A stretch of 64,000 nt of DNA, from assembly GCF_000524195.1 (NCBI RefSeq), contig NW_020170384.1, forward strand, positions 1,860,517-1,924,516, written 5' to 3'. The translations under genes were made by a program, and so were the position numbers. Of this stretch, positions 1-11,047 are shown one piece after another. The notes beneath the pieces were generated by a model. The model made no database searches. It was given only the letters and a program-made list of their open reading frames with translations, and was not told where the DNA came from. Each line of letters opens with the position of its first letter. Positions within the stretch are counted from its first letter, which is position 1. This stretch comes from Echinococcus granulosus (lineage: Eukaryota; Platyhelminthes; Cestoda; Cyclophyllidea; Taeniidae).

Positions 1-1291
1 TTTGATTTCATCGCTGCCATAGCAGCGACAGTTGACATGGCCGCAGTGGCGAGATTCACTGAGGACATTAAAGGAGGGATTGTGGAACGCGATGAGGTAG
101 TGGCAGCGCCAAGAAGACCGACAGAATTTGGATTGTTAAAGCCCAAGTCTTTGGATCGCCGAGAGGATGAAGAACTGTGGGATTGAGAGGTGCCAAGACG
201 ATCCGTGACATTGCGTCGTCGAGATGAGTCATTAGACTTAGGTTTCTTCGGCTCGATTTTACGAACAATTGCAGGAATGGACTCCAGAGAATCTAATGGA
301 AAGTGGCGACACAGCGCTTGGCCACAAACAGGCTCTATCTCCTAGAGATTGAAGTAAATTACTCAAGGAAATGCGCTAACCTGACCGTCCCGACCTATTT
401 TAACTTGTTTTCCATCATTCCAGGAGTTCGTTAAATGAGAAACACTACTGAAAGGAAGTTCTTGTCTAAAGAGGGGAGGGGGTGTATATGTTAATGTCCA
501 CTAACTTGGTAACCCAATCTAGCTTAAAAGGACTGCTTAACACATTCATTGACATCCTAGATGAAGGAAGAACCCAATCTATATGCAAACGAGGATCAGA
601 TGGCGAAGCAAGACGAGCAAAGCCCTGAAATTTTCCACTTTCACGAACCGAGAAAATTAAGATGACGTTATTCGAGTCGTAATATGCCCTGTTGAGTCGA
701 CTCTCATTCCCGATAGGGGTCGACCAGGCGTTCTTTTTCTTAGCGATTTCAACATTTTCATAATTGTTACTTTTGATGAGGAAATACTTTGTATTTATGA
801 AAAGTTGATCATAATCTGTTAGGATATCTGGATCCATAATCTCAGCTGACATCCCGCCATTACTTTCACTACTCAACTCCGATTTAAGTGGATTTCTTTG
901 TGATTGTTCTTCCTCAGCCTCTTTTGAAAATTCGTTCTCCGGAGCATCAACACGAACCGCATCCTTCTCACTATTTCGATCCCAACAGATGGGAGATATA
1001 CACTTCTCTGCTGCGCTTGATTCTTCGAAAACGCCTTCAGTCTTTAAGGATTGGTCGGGGTCGCTAGTAATTGGAGACACAGACTTCTGTCCTGTTAGGA
1101 TGTCGATTGGTGCATCTGAATGATCCGACTGTTGAAGGTGGGGGAAAAGGTATAACTCATCCAACTCATCGACAGTATCCTGTTGGGAATTCCTTGATTT
1201 TTTCTCAAAGCCTGAAAGATCCTCTTAACAAAAGATAAACGAATGCGAGAAACATGCCCAAGACAGACACCCGATCATCAGCTGCCGACAT
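1..1291 (-). CDS. YTHDC1: YTH domain m6A reader, YTHDC1 type (3' end outside window)
   Basis: Nuclear reader of N6-methyladenosine in RNA, by family. Four exons on the minus strand join in frame: 1271-1291 (ATG at 1291), 506-1221, 381-465 and 1-341 (open at the edge), giving at least 387 residues. The introns are only 49, 40 and 39 bases with GT-AG ends. Residues 1 to about 150 are acidic and Ser-rich. The YTH domain starts near 153 ([13 protein letters not shown]) and includes [39 protein letters not shown] and [15 protein letters not shown], all close to vertebrate YTHDC1 and unlike YTHDF. The cage tryptophans are present at about 173 and 223, and the third cage position (Leu) is kept. The visible tail is Arg/Ser-rich, then Ala/Met-rich. 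The first 21-base exon is the least certain part. The N-terminal region is much shorter than in mammals. Confidence 0.93.
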
Positions 1292-1640
1292 AATTAGCAA
1301 CTTCGAATCAGGTACCGAAATGGCAGAAGGAGGAGGAGTCGAACAAACGAAAAAAGCAAAGGCCAAATAAATAAAAAAACTCAGAAACTATGGCCTTTCA
1401 AAAATTGTTCTGAATAGAACTTTTTAGGTACTACTTTACGTTATTAAACCAGGTCACAAACCTCTGAAAACAACAATTTTAGGTCTAAACTCATGTGCCT
1501 TAACAAATAGGTGTTTTTAATAAGTCATTTTTGTGTTCATAAGATAAGCCCTAAAAATATTGCAAGACACACCCAGCCTTTGCTTCGGTTGCAAAATTCT
1601 AGTTTTACGACTTTACATATATAAGTAAATCATAGAAAAG
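1292..1640. other. Gene-poor spacer upstream of the YTHDC1-type gene
   Basis: AT-rich stretch between the start codon of the YTH gene and the retroelement LTR. It should contain the promoter and 5' UTR of the YTH gene, but I see no convincing promoter element or reading frame. Confidence 0.4.
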
Positions 1641-1854
1641 TAGGGCGAGACCCACAGGTCTCCTCTTCCCTGTTCCTAATGTTCTTAAAACAACTCGGTT
1701 TGTTTAATTTTGACACATTTATTAGGGGAAAATTATTGGGAGGGTAAGTACAACGTTTAGGGAGGGGAGGGACCGTAATCACACCTTGGCACGGAAGGCG
1801 ACGACCCTCTCACCAGATTCGAATTGCCATCCTGCCTCCTCCCCCAAAAATACA
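1641..1854 (-). repeat. 3' LTR of the gypsy element
   Basis: It matches 5743-5960 along its whole length, with many substitutions. On the minus strand it begins TGTA (rc of taca at 1851-1854) and ends CCCTA, where the other copy ends CCCTACA. Shared blocks include ctcctc followed by tccctgttcctaNtgttctta, and ggcacggaaggcgacgaccc. The position matching the gag ATG in the other copy is GTG here. Confidence 0.85.
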
Positions 1855-1881
1855 CTAATGCACCGCCCCCAGTGCTACCAC

Positions 1882-2746
1882 TTATGAGCTCCACCCGAGG
1901 ATTCCAACCGGTGATCTCTTGTCTTCGGTCAGGGCATAAACCTCATCTTCATAACCAACCGGCGGTGGCCCTTTGTAGGGTCTCATCCTGTTGTGATGAA
2001 TGGTTGCCGGTTGAGTACGCAGTTGTGCGTTGCAAACGAAGTAGTTTGTTGGTGGGAGCACCTTCACCACCCAAAATGAGTCCCTGCTCCGTGGGTGATG
2101 GAACTTGTGGTGTGTTCCAGGTGGGGGATCGGTCTGTAAATTTGCACTAAGTCGCATTCTCGGTAGACGTTTGTCCGGCTATATCGGTCATGACATTTCT
2201 TCTGCCTGATATAAGACAGCCGTAAATGTTTGCGTGCGATGTTAAAAGTTCTTTTTATACCTTCTTTCAGGCGCAGTATATACTCTGGAACATTGCTGGC
2301 TGGTTCGTCGGTGTTTGGAAGGAAGATGTCGGAAGGCAATCTCATTTTACGACCTGTGAGCATCTTGAACGAAGAAACACCCTTTGACGTATGCACCTTG
2401 GCTCTGTATGCGAGAAAACGCGCCCTAGACTTAAATCCCAGTCACCTGGTTGCGCGTCTTTAGTGAAGGCCTTAAGTAGTCCAATCAGGGTGCATTTCGT
2501 TCTTTCCACCTGGCCGTTGCCTTGTGGATGTGCAGGTGTTGTGCGTGTCTTTGAGATCTGGCACATCTTACATAACTCAACGAAGAGTCGGCTCTCGAAG
2601 TTAGGGCCTTGATCGCTATGAACGGATTCGGGCACTCCATGCTGGCAAATCCACCAATTGAAGAAAACTGAAGCAACCATTTCAGCATCTTGTGACTTCA
2701 TGGATTCTACCCTAGCCACTTTCGTGAAGTAATCTACCATAACCAA
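1882..2746 (-). pseudogene. Integrase region of gypsy pol (frameshifted)
   Basis: Three overlapping pieces in different frames make up integrase. 2342-2746 carries the catalytic core with an Asp in MVMVDYFTKVA, an Asp in VHSDQGPNFESRLF and a Glu in HPQGNGQVERTK, in the D,D-35-E arrangement. 2064-2396 continues with FKMLTGRKMRLPSD and a basic KRTFNIARKHL segment. 1882-2157 holds the C-terminal beta-rich part (FWVVKVLPPTNYFV). The frame changes between pieces show inactivation. The zinc-binding N-terminal domain would lie at about 2750-3040, but no clean frame remains there. Confidence 0.85.
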
Positions 2747-3040
2747 AATATATCGGTTTCCTCTCTTGGTAAGCCATAATGTCTATACCTACTCCTTCCC
2801 CTGGGAAACCGGTGGGCATGGCTTGTAAAGGTGCAATGGCTGTGGGTTGGGGCTTTTAAAACCGCTGTAAGTGGTACAGGCTCGGCAGAAATCCCGGACA
2901 TCTAGGGTGAGCGAAGGCTACCAGTATATTTTGCTCGAGGCATCATCCATCTTCTTTTCACCCACGTGACCGAGTTGCTCGTGTAACTCTTGCAGAACTG
3001 TTTGTACTAGTGATTCAGGAACCACTAGAAGCTGGAGAGA

Positions 3041-4039
3041 CTAAACACCTTCTTGGTACCATAAAATCAAATCCTCCAGAGAGAGTTCTGACCACACTTG
3101 CCAAATCCGTCTAGCCGCCTTACCGGCCGACGTTATCTCTTCCGATGCAGGCTTATGCGAGGATGTCAGGAATTTCTCAGATATCAGAGCTGTGTCAGGG
3201 TCAGTGCTCTGTGTATTTCTCCAATGATGCCTGGTAGGATCACTCAAAAATACGGTGTGCACTATAACGTCACCTGTATCTGCTGGAGTCGGTCTGCGGG
3301 ATAGTGCATCCGCATAACCATGCTCTTTTCCTTTTCGGTACTGGACTGTAAAGTCGTACTGCTGCAGTTCTTCGTACCAAAGTGCAACTGAACGATCGAT
3401 CTCCTGCATTGTTTTTAACCAGGTGAGTGCCTGATGGTCGGTTCTTACAATGAACTTCCTCGCTATCAGGTAATGTCTGAAGTGTCGAACCATTGAGTAG
3501 ATAGCGAACAGCTCACGTTGCGTCGCACTTTTCTGTCTCATTTTTTTACTGAGCCTTGTACTTGCGTAGGCAATGACATGTTCTCTGCCTTTTATGTCCT
3601 TTTGTGAGAGTACACCGCCCATAGCCGCGTCTCTCACATCCGTATCCAGTACAAACGGTGGGGCGTTCGATTCGAAGCTCGGCAATGCTAGGATCGGAGC
3701 GGAGCAGGGCATTCGCTTCAATTCTTTAAACGCCTCATCGTGCTCCTTCTCCCATTTAAAATTCTTCTTTGCTTGCTTTTTGGTTAATTTATGTAGTGGG
3801 CTGGCGATTTTAGCAAAGCCCTTTACGAAACACCGGTAATAATTTGCCAGACCTAGGAAACGGCGGAGCTCTGTCTGGTTGGTTGGTGTAGGCCATGTCC
3901 TCACTTGTTGTACACGGTCGTCGGTGACGGCTATTCCATTCAACGAGACTGTATGTCCCAGGAAGGTGACCGAGCGTTGCAGGAAACGACACTTCTTCCG
4001 GTTCAGGGTTAACTCTGCATCCCATAGGCGGTCCAACAC
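3041..4039 (-). pseudogene. RT thumb and RNase H of gypsy pol
   Basis: This is the longest intact piece of pol, 332 codons. It has the RT connection motif FLGHTVSLNGI, then LRRFLGLANYYRCFVKGFA. The RNase H domain follows: VLDTDVRDAAMGGVLSQ (first catalytic Asp region), YASTRLSK, TQRELFAIYSMVRHFRHYL (catalytic Glu) and VRTDHQALTWL (catalytic Asp). It ends in the tether motif YADALSRRP, typical of Ty3/gypsy. It is out of frame with the RT piece at 4064-4264. Confidence 0.92.
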
Positions 4040-4063
4040 TAGTTTCAGGTTGTCATTGTGCTC

Positions 4064-4725
4064 TTAAATATCTCCACCAAAAAAGAGAATATCGTCAAGA
4101 TAGATAATGCAATGCTTTGGAAGTAGGCCGATTAGAGCTGTTTGCATGAGGCGTTGGATGGTGGCTGCTGTATTGCAGAGTCCAAAGGGCATCGTTTGAA
4201 ATTCATAAAGCCCGTTTGGCAAAATAACAGCTGTCTTTTCCCGGTCTGCTTCTGAAACCTCCACTTGTCAATATCCCGACTTCAGATCTAAGGTAGAGAA
4301 CCACTGGGATCCATGTAGTGAGTCTAGTGAGTCATTTATGTGGGGAAGGGGAAAGCATCCTTCTTGGTTACAGCATTCAACTTCCTATAGTCGATGCATA
4401 ACCGCAGATTGCCGTCATTCTTCTTTACCAGCGCGATAGAAGAGGCCCATGGTGACTTAGATGGCTTTATGACCTCATCTCGGAGCATCTCTTCAACCGG
4501 ACGGTTTATTTCTTCCAGCAAAGGAGGTGGAATACGTCTGGGCGGTTGCCAGATGGGCCTAGCTTCACCAGTACCAATCTTATGCTTGACGATATTTGTT
4601 CGTCCCAGTCTTGCACCTTGCCATGAAAAGATGTTCACATGCTTAAGTAGGAGCTGACGGAGTTCTTTTCTCTCGTAGTTAAAAATGTGAGTCAGTTGCG
4701 CACAAAGATCATCCAGATTTTTCAT
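4064..4725 (-). pseudogene. Reverse transcriptase palm/fingers of gypsy pol (two frames)
   Basis: 4336-4725 contains the RT fingers and first palm motifs ([33 protein letters not shown]). 4064-4264 contains MPFGLCNTAATIQRLM and the catalytic box IIYLDDILFF. The YLDD box is intact. A frame change and lost sequence between 4265 and 4335 separate the two pieces. Confidence 0.92.
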
Positions 4726-4974
4726 GGAAATGGCTGCAACTTCAAAAAGGGCATTGCAGATATCATCTGCGTCATCTTTCGGTAGCGAAGTATCTGTGCT
4801 AGCCCCGGTGGCTCGATGAGTGGAAAAGGTTCATTCTGCAAAATTTAGGACAGCTTTGGTGTAGCGTAGAAAATCGGCACCAAGTATCACGTTTCAGGCA
4901 AGTTCTGGACGCGATGAATTTTACTGTCCAGGTCTCCCTCCCTATGCAGACTTTTAATGATGCTTCTCCTTCAA

Positions 4975-5361
4975 CTAGCACCTCCCATCCTTCTGCTGAA
5001 CGCAATTTTGTAGGAGGGGAGAGGGTCTTAACCCTGTTACAAGGGGTAGGGAAAGCTGGAGGATCACAATTGACTTAGCTGCACCGGAGTCGAGAAGAAA
5101 ACTACAGGAATGCCCTTCAAGTTTACCAGAAACCCTCATGTAAGAATGGGAGCCATTTGGGAGTAAACAGGAAAGGGAAAAGGAGGGCTCACCCGGTCTA
5201 GGGGTATAGCGCGGAGAAGCGCGATGCAAGGATGTTGAAATTGACAAGTTTTGAGGCTTTCGGAAAATTGGGAGAACCCGGAGTTCCTGCCGCTTCTTGG
5301 TTGCTAGCTTGACCAATTGGTCGAGCGAATTAGTCTTTGCTTCGCAGAGCTTCTCAGCCAA
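4975..5361 (-). pseudogene. Retropepsin-like protease region of the gypsy element
   Basis: An open frame of 128 codons with the aspartic protease active-site motif LLDSGAAKSIV, preceded by a Pro/Ser-rich linker. Position between gag and RT fits a gypsy protease. The frame stops before the usual second half of the protease fold, so it is broken. Confidence 0.75.
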
Positions 5362-5454
5362 AGCGGAAGGTCGGACTCTGCGTCTAAACTAAACTGTTAC
5401 CCGATTGGCGATTTTGTTAGGGGGGCAGCCACGAAAAGCGCGTTTGGGCAGAAG

Positions 5455-5760
5455 TTAAAGGTTCCTGGAGTACTCTTTGTCGGCTTTATCAGCTTTTTGG
5501 AAACGCTCTTCACAATCCATGACGAGTTGAGCCAATGTATCCCAGCACTGGTCGACGTCGGTGTCGTGGGTGATGCCAACTCCGACAGCGGCCACAAATA
5601 AAGCATGGGGAAGGGCGCGGAGAATAAGAGGTATTCTTTGACAATGAGGGTAGAGAGGGAGGTTGAATTTGGCAGTCAGGAGCCAATCTTCGAAATTCAT
5701 ATCTTCTCCGAAGGGAGGTATGTCTACCGGTGCTGCCACCAGTGTAGGGCGAAGACTCAT
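5455..5760 (-). pseudogene. Gag-like N-terminal frame of the gypsy element
   Basis: A 101-codon frame starting at ATG 5758-5760 inside the 5' LTR. It reads across the LTR edge and the predicted primer binding site. It contains PPFGEDMNFEDWLLTAKFNL, which resembles the start of gag in flatworm and other gypsy elements. No CCHC zinc knuckle is visible. The frame ends early, and related sequence seems to continue in other frames to about 5397. Confidence 0.65.
5732..5741 (-). other. Putative primer binding site of the gypsy element
   Basis: One base inside the 5' LTR, the minus strand reads TGGTGGCAGC. It begins with TGG, as expected for pairing to a tRNA CCA end, and ten bases would fit a tRNA ending GCTGCCACCA, as in one animal tRNA-Leu group. 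The match does not extend much further, so the tRNA assignment is tentative. Confidence 0.5.
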
Positions 5761-5960
5761 AGGTCTCCTCTCCCCTGTTCCTAGTGTTCTTAGAACAACT
5801 CGGTTTGTCTAATTTTGACATATTTATTAGGAAGAAATGATTGGGAGGATAAGCATAACGTTTAGAGAGGGGAGGGACCGCAATTACACCTCGGCACGGA
5901 AGGCGACGACCCTCTCACGAGATTCGAATTGCCAACCTTGCCTCCTCCCTGAAAGGTACA
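5743..5960 (-). repeat. 5' LTR of the gypsy element
   Basis: 218 bases bounded by the inverted ends TGTA and TACA, matching 1641-1854. On the minus strand it is followed directly by the primer binding site, which fixes it as the 5' LTR. It carries the gag ATG 16 bases inside its downstream end. Confidence 0.85.
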
Positions 5961-8697
5961 TTAAAACAACATAAGCATTATAGAAGAGTTATATGGCTCT
6001 CAGCATGACTTGATAACCATGTACAATCTTCTCTCAAGTAGTCCAGCACACAGTTAAACGATGCATCGATTCACTTTAATCACACGTAAATGCCGTGCAT
6101 TAGTCGGGTATGTTATAAGGATATAAAATGCATGAATAGTGCATTTTAGGTTGAAATTACAATAAAACAAATACCAAGTGACTACGTTTCGTCCTTTCTT
6201 GCGCCCACTTTCTATTAGCCGCATGTCTTAGTGTAGACTGCATTCAGCGACGATACACATTAAAAACGAATTTAATACAATGGTTGTTTAACTCATGGTT
6301 TCGTGAAGAGTTACTTTTTGGTTTGGCTTTTGTACCGTGCTGTGTGAGCTGGCCTTTGGGCAATGCCAGCAGTGCCAATACCTTCTGGAAGTCTCAGGAC
6401 GCTACATTGATGGCAGCGGAAGGCGAACCCGATCCTAAAGGACATCTTTCCTGGTTTTTGCTGCAGCGTGATGAATCTTAGCGCAGCGGCAGAAGTACAT
6501 ATCCTCAGATGGAAGAATGGTGATGAGCCCAAACAGAGAGGTTGAAATTGACATCCACCTTCGGCATCTATCCCAGTCCCGTGTTTTGAAGTAAAGGTGT
6601 TAACACCTGAAGCAGAACTAGCAGTGAACTATCTGAAATAGTTTCATTGCAGAAGTTTCCTACCGTACCTGCATAAAGTTGTCGATAAAGTAATCTCGCG
6701 GTATCTCTTCCACTTCTTTACTAGATGAAGAGAGTCCGGATGGATACGACTGGGCAGATCCGAAAAGACGTGAAACTCTCCCCCCAATAAGCCTGTGTTA
6801 AATCTTAAACTTCCTTACATAAGTCTTCTTTAGGCCAGTAATCCTACATCTACCTATAGATACGCCTTATCGTCAGCACAATTTCCCATTCCTGAACTGA
6901 ACTGCAGATCCAATTAAGTTGCCAAGAGGGATCAGAGACGCTGAGGTCAAGTGTCTGCTCGCTTGCATAACAACGTGATGACTGGCACAGATGGGTCGTG
7001 AATATTTCCTTAGGCACCGACTACGTTGTGATAGCTGACGCATGAGGTTGATAAAGGAAAGCGTCTGGGACGAAGCTCCGAAGAGGAGAGTGGCTAGGTA
7101 ATACGTTGTATGTTAAACTCACGGTTTTGGTGAAGGAGCCGATTCCGCGGGCCACTAATTTAATTTCACCGGGTGAACTGGCCTTTAAGCCATGCCAGTA
7201 GCCTTTGATCCCTTTCTGCAGTTTAAATATATACTCCGTTTTGGTGTCATGACTTATCTCGTCCCTAGAGAAGTCTCTGGGTATTGCACTTAAGCTGTAA
7301 CCGTGATGAAAGAGGAACCGCTTATGATATTACTCGTGGAAAAAACTCATTTTTTCCGGCTTCATTTAATGCACATAAATTTAGGATGGCCTGCGATTAC
7401 CCTATGCAGGGAAAAGAACAGCGTAAAGACAATTTCATAGACATAGTTCTATGAATCAGAAAACCTCGTGCACTACGAGTCACATAACGTACTATGATGG
7501 ACGTGGTTGGACATCAAATCATTCCATAGTTAAATAAGCACGGAGTATATTCAACATTCGCGACCTAAAAATACAATTGGTAGTCACAAAGCAGAAATTC
7601 TAACACGCATAATGCCCTAACTTAGGGTGAGACATGGTTCTTAACCAAGAACATTTCAACGCGTCACTTAGTAAGAAGAAACGTCAACTTTTCATCGAAC
7701 TGGTATATTAATGCACCACTTAGACACAGCATCAGGCATTCCAATAGAAAGTCAACAAAAACTATTGAACCATGTCTGACCAGGTGTTAGTCACACAACG
7801 CAGTTAATATTCGCCTGTTGTAAATGGAGATGATTTCAGCACACATAAATCTGGAGTCGAAATAAACTGCTCAGTCAGGCTGAGCGCTAGATAGGTGGAA
7901 GAAAGAACAAAGGTCCAAAGAATATCAGTGGATGAATGGATCGGATAGACAACGCGAACCTCCTCGGGGGTCGATGGCTTTAGCTCAGTTACGTAGTTGA
8001 CGTGACCTACTCTAAAAGGTATTATCATCCGCGCATGTGTTACACATGTCCTGCCTTGCTACTACAGCTTCTTGCGACTCCAAAGAAGACTGCGTACAAT
8101 ACAGGACGGTCTTATATTCTAGGCTTGAAACGGTGTTTTCTTGCCTTTTAGTAAGTTGACCCTGAAATAACTTGTGACACCAGTCCACTTCAACTGGGTG
8201 AAGAGTACTTGGTAGGTTATACCACGGAGGCTCTATTTCCCTGCAAAATGCTATACTAACTCACTGCTTTTTAAGTGTTGAATTCAAATGAGACTACGTG
8301 ATTTGACCATATATGCAAAGCATGGTGTTCAAACAGCCATAAAGGATTGGCTCTAGATCCAAGGAAGATTCATTTCTTAAGTCAAAAGACCATTTTTCTC
8401 AATTTAAATAGGCGACTTGAGAGGGATTATATCATTGCAAATAATTTCACATACACACGTTATAAAACCCAATGATCTTACTCCATACTTACAAGTCCTC
8501 TCCAGAAATATATTTTTAGCAGGAAATATCAGTACACTTCTGTGCTAGTAAAGGATGTCATACTTCCACTTCAGTCAGATTACTGTTTCCTTTGATGCTG
8601 ATGCTGCTACACAGTTGGTAAGGTGCTTTTTGCTTTGGCAATTGTGGCGCTCTTGTCCTGTACACGTCGTCCGTTGATTTCTACGCTCAAGTTAGTG
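5961..8697. other. Spacer between the retroelement and the pyrophosphatase gene
   Basis: No gene supported. Two copies of a dispersed repeat occupy about 6280-7340 (listed separately). A 74-codon minus-strand frame at 7804-8028 has no recognisable similarity. The promoter of the pyrophosphatase gene should lie near the right end, but I cannot point to an element. Confidence 0.4.
6280..7340 (+). repeat. Dispersed repeat, two tandem diverged copies
   Basis: A head segment at about 6290-6400 (gtttaactcatggttt then gagctggcctttgggcaatgcc) recurs at about 7110-7210 (gttaaactcacggttt then gaactggcctttaagccatgcc), a spacing of about 820 bases. A tail segment at about 6480-6580 and a linker at about 6895-7080 (aactgcagatcca, gtgatagctgacgca) recur near 56.3-57.1 kb. 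There is no coding capacity. The nature of the repeat (non-autonomous transposon, or satellite-like) is unknown. Confidence 0.6.
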
Positions 8698-10623
8698 ATG
8701 TCTACTTTCACCACAAAATGCTTTGGGGAGTCTAACTCCACGGAGTACAGAATGTATTTCTGTAGGTTTCACAGTTATATATCGGAGTCACTGTTCTTGT
8801 ATTCCCGCAATTGTAATTCTTGGATAATTGTGAGTTCGCTTTGATGGAGCTTACCTGCCTGATTGTTGGAACTGATCGCCTTGGAGATGAGCATTATAAT
8901 GCTCCGCATTTGGAATTTCTTGTAAAATGCCCAACCGCTTGTTAAAATTGTTCCTCACAATGTTCTGGCACCTTGCACACTTAATTGATATTTTCTAAAG
9001 ACTACTACTGTGTACTGTCAAGAGGCATTTCACGAGTGTTTATACTTTTAGTTTCCGAACATGGTCCTATTTCGCCTTTCCACGACATTCCTCTCCACCA
9101 CGATTCTTCAAACACCTTCAACATGGTTGTTGAGATACCGCGATGGACTAACGCCAAGATGGAAATATGCAAAGAGGAGCTCTTAAATCCAATCAAACAA
9201 GACGTGAAGAAGGGAAAACTGCGATATGTGAATAATGTTTTCCCACACAAAGGCTACATTTGGAACTATGGTGCTCTTCCACAGACCTACGAGGATCCTG
9301 CTTATGTTGATCCCAATACCGAGGCTAAGGGTGACAACGATCCAATTGATGTCTGTGAAATAGGGAATAAAATCATTCCAAGTGGTAGCATTATCCAAGT
9401 CAAAGTTCTTGGCATCCTTGCCATGATCGATGAAGGCACGTATCATAAGATTAGTTATCGCCAAGCGTATTTCGAGTACGAATAAAATGGTGCGTTTTAC
9501 TGTAATTGTGGAATGTTCTGTGCTGTTTTGCAGGTGAAACAGACTGGAAGGTGATCGCCATCAATGTAGAAGATCCGCTCGCGGAGAAGCTCAGTGATAT
9601 TAAAGATGTGGAGCATCACATGCCTGGTTTCTTGGATGTGAGTCAAGCAATCAACCCTTAGTCTTGCCTTCTTCCGAAATTTTATGTACTCAATTGCGGT
9701 TTAGGCTACTAGAGACTGGTTCCGCAACTACAAGGTTCCAACCGGCAAACCTAAGAATTCATTTGCTTTCAATGAGGAGTATAAGGACAAGGTGGGTTGT
9801 GCAACTCTGTAGGCTCCTGTTCACTTTTTAGGTGGTCTAATACTTTCTAATCCCTTTGAATCAGGAATTCGCCCTTAAAATGATTGCCGAGACTCATGAA
9901 CAATGGAAGCATCTCGTGCTTCAGCGTTCTGAGTCATCAGGACTCTTCAGGTATGTTTGCACGTCTCACGAATGCGTTTCGTCACTTCTGTATTTCGTAT
10001 GCAACTGAACTGATATATTGAGACGGATTTATGTTTGGTTGATTTCCAGGGTTGTGTATTCAATTCCCAGTATAGGTATCTATTCGGATGCATTATAGTC
10101 TAATTAATCGAAATGTAGTAGCATGGAATTCCAATTAGCTTGTTCTCGGACAGTGATTGTTGTGCGTGCGAGAGGTGCTAAGCTTATGTATTGCGTCCTA
10201 AAAGGGGGTGCCTGGGCTGATAAACCCTTCGTTTATCGCTAATAAGGGAAGGCTTTGCCAAATAAATATGCATGGAGTATAAGTGCATTGTTTGCAAGAC
10301 TGACTAACTTCCCCTTTTAACAACGTAGGCAGAATGTGACCCACGTGGCCAGTCCCTACCACATTTTGCACGAGGAGGCCAAGGCTGAGGTTGCTAAGCT
10401 GCCACCATTCAAACAAGGCAAGGAAGTTGGCGACCCTGCAGGTAAGCATCGTTTTTCGGTTGCTGAACATCCATAATGACCACAATTCGAAAGCATGTTT
10501 ATTTGCCCCGGCTGATTGGTTGGATCTTGTGGTACCATCCGAGGATCATGGACGTACCAAATTATACTGCATTGTTGTTTATTTTCTGTTTCAGTGGAAG
10601 AAATTCACTTTGTACCCGCTTGA
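8698..10623 (+). CDS. PPA1: Soluble inorganic pyrophosphatase (family I)
   Basis: Hydrolyses pyrophosphate to phosphate with Mg2+, pulling biosynthetic reactions forward; cytosolic by family. Seven exons: 8698-8761, 9052-9435, 9534-9637, 9705-9791, 9865-9950, 10329-10441 and 10595-10623. They join in phase to 288 residues, the usual eukaryotic length. Motifs: EYRMYF then [42 protein letters not shown], the metal-binding signature [12 protein letters not shown] (Asp 116, 118 and 121), [38 protein letters not shown], and [18 protein letters not shown]. Exon 2 ends GATGAAG followed by gcacgt, so intron 2 is GC-AG; no GT donor gives an open frame. AATAAA follows 61 bases after the stop. The C-terminus, VEEIHFVPA, depends on the last splice. 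No targeting peptide is visible. Confidence 0.96.
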
Positions 10624-10683
10624 AGAGAAACACCACAAGCGCTAGTAGGAGGGTAGTTGGAGCAAATTGTGCTCTGTTAAACT

Positions 10684-10689
10684 AATAAA
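10684..10689 (+). terminator. Polyadenylation signal of the pyrophosphatase gene
   Basis: AATAAA 61 bases after the stop codon at 10621-10623, on the coding strand. Confidence 0.75.
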
Positions 10690-10907
10690 ATCAAGTGCTT
10701 TTCACAAAACAACTTCCCTTTTGGTAGCAATGAAGGTAACGCAGTTAACACCGAGCCTAGAATTGCACTCGGTTCCATGACCATCGAACAACCGTTAGCG
10801 AAACGCATAATGCAAATTCCCAAACTGAGGGTTCTTGCTCCGCATTTTTATAAGCCCTTGTCGTAGTTGCCTTTCCGACGAAGAAGACGATCATTCAGAA
10901 GAGGAAT

Positions 10908-10913
10908 TTTATT
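10908..10913 (-). terminator. Probable polyadenylation signal of VPS8
   Basis: AATAAA on the minus strand about 135 bases beyond the stop codon at 11048. It supports 11048-11119 as the last VPS8 exon. The pyrophosphatase signal converges from the other side about 220 bases away. Confidence 0.6.
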
Positions 10914-11047
10914 TACATTGCTCAAGAATCAAAAAGATCACAGGTATTGCACCTTGGAAATGAGAGACATGAGATAAAAATCAAAACATGGAAGTGGCAT
11001 TAAACGTCAGGGCGTCAAGGCGGTGTTAGGGGTGACGATGGGGTCGT

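Larger units (their letters stand above)
1641..5960 (-). mobile_element. Degenerate Ty3/gypsy LTR retrotransposon
   Basis: A full-length but decayed element on the minus strand: 5' LTR (5743-5960), primer binding site, gag-like frame, aspartic protease, reverse transcriptase, RNase H, integrase, and 3' LTR (about 1641-1854). Protease-RT-RH-IN is the Ty3/gypsy order. The reading frame is broken into several pieces in different frames with stops between them, so this copy cannot be autonomous. The two LTRs differ at many positions, which argues for an old insertion. I could not find a clear target-site duplication: the flanks are gaaaa on the left and ttaaa on the right. Clade is not assigned; CsRn1-like elements of flatworms are one possibility. 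Confidence 0.9.

Noticed and set aside
1800..1830. B-box-like sequence (rc of gattcgaattgcc) suggesting a tRNA or SINE
   Set aside because: It occurs in both LTRs of the gypsy element and no cloverleaf can be folded around it.
7804..8028. Minus-strand 74-codon frame with ATG
   Set aside because: No recognisable motif, no neighbouring exon in phase; length is compatible with chance.
9183..9464. Minus-strand 93-codon frame
   Set aside because: It is antisense to the conserved pyrophosphatase exon 9052-9435.
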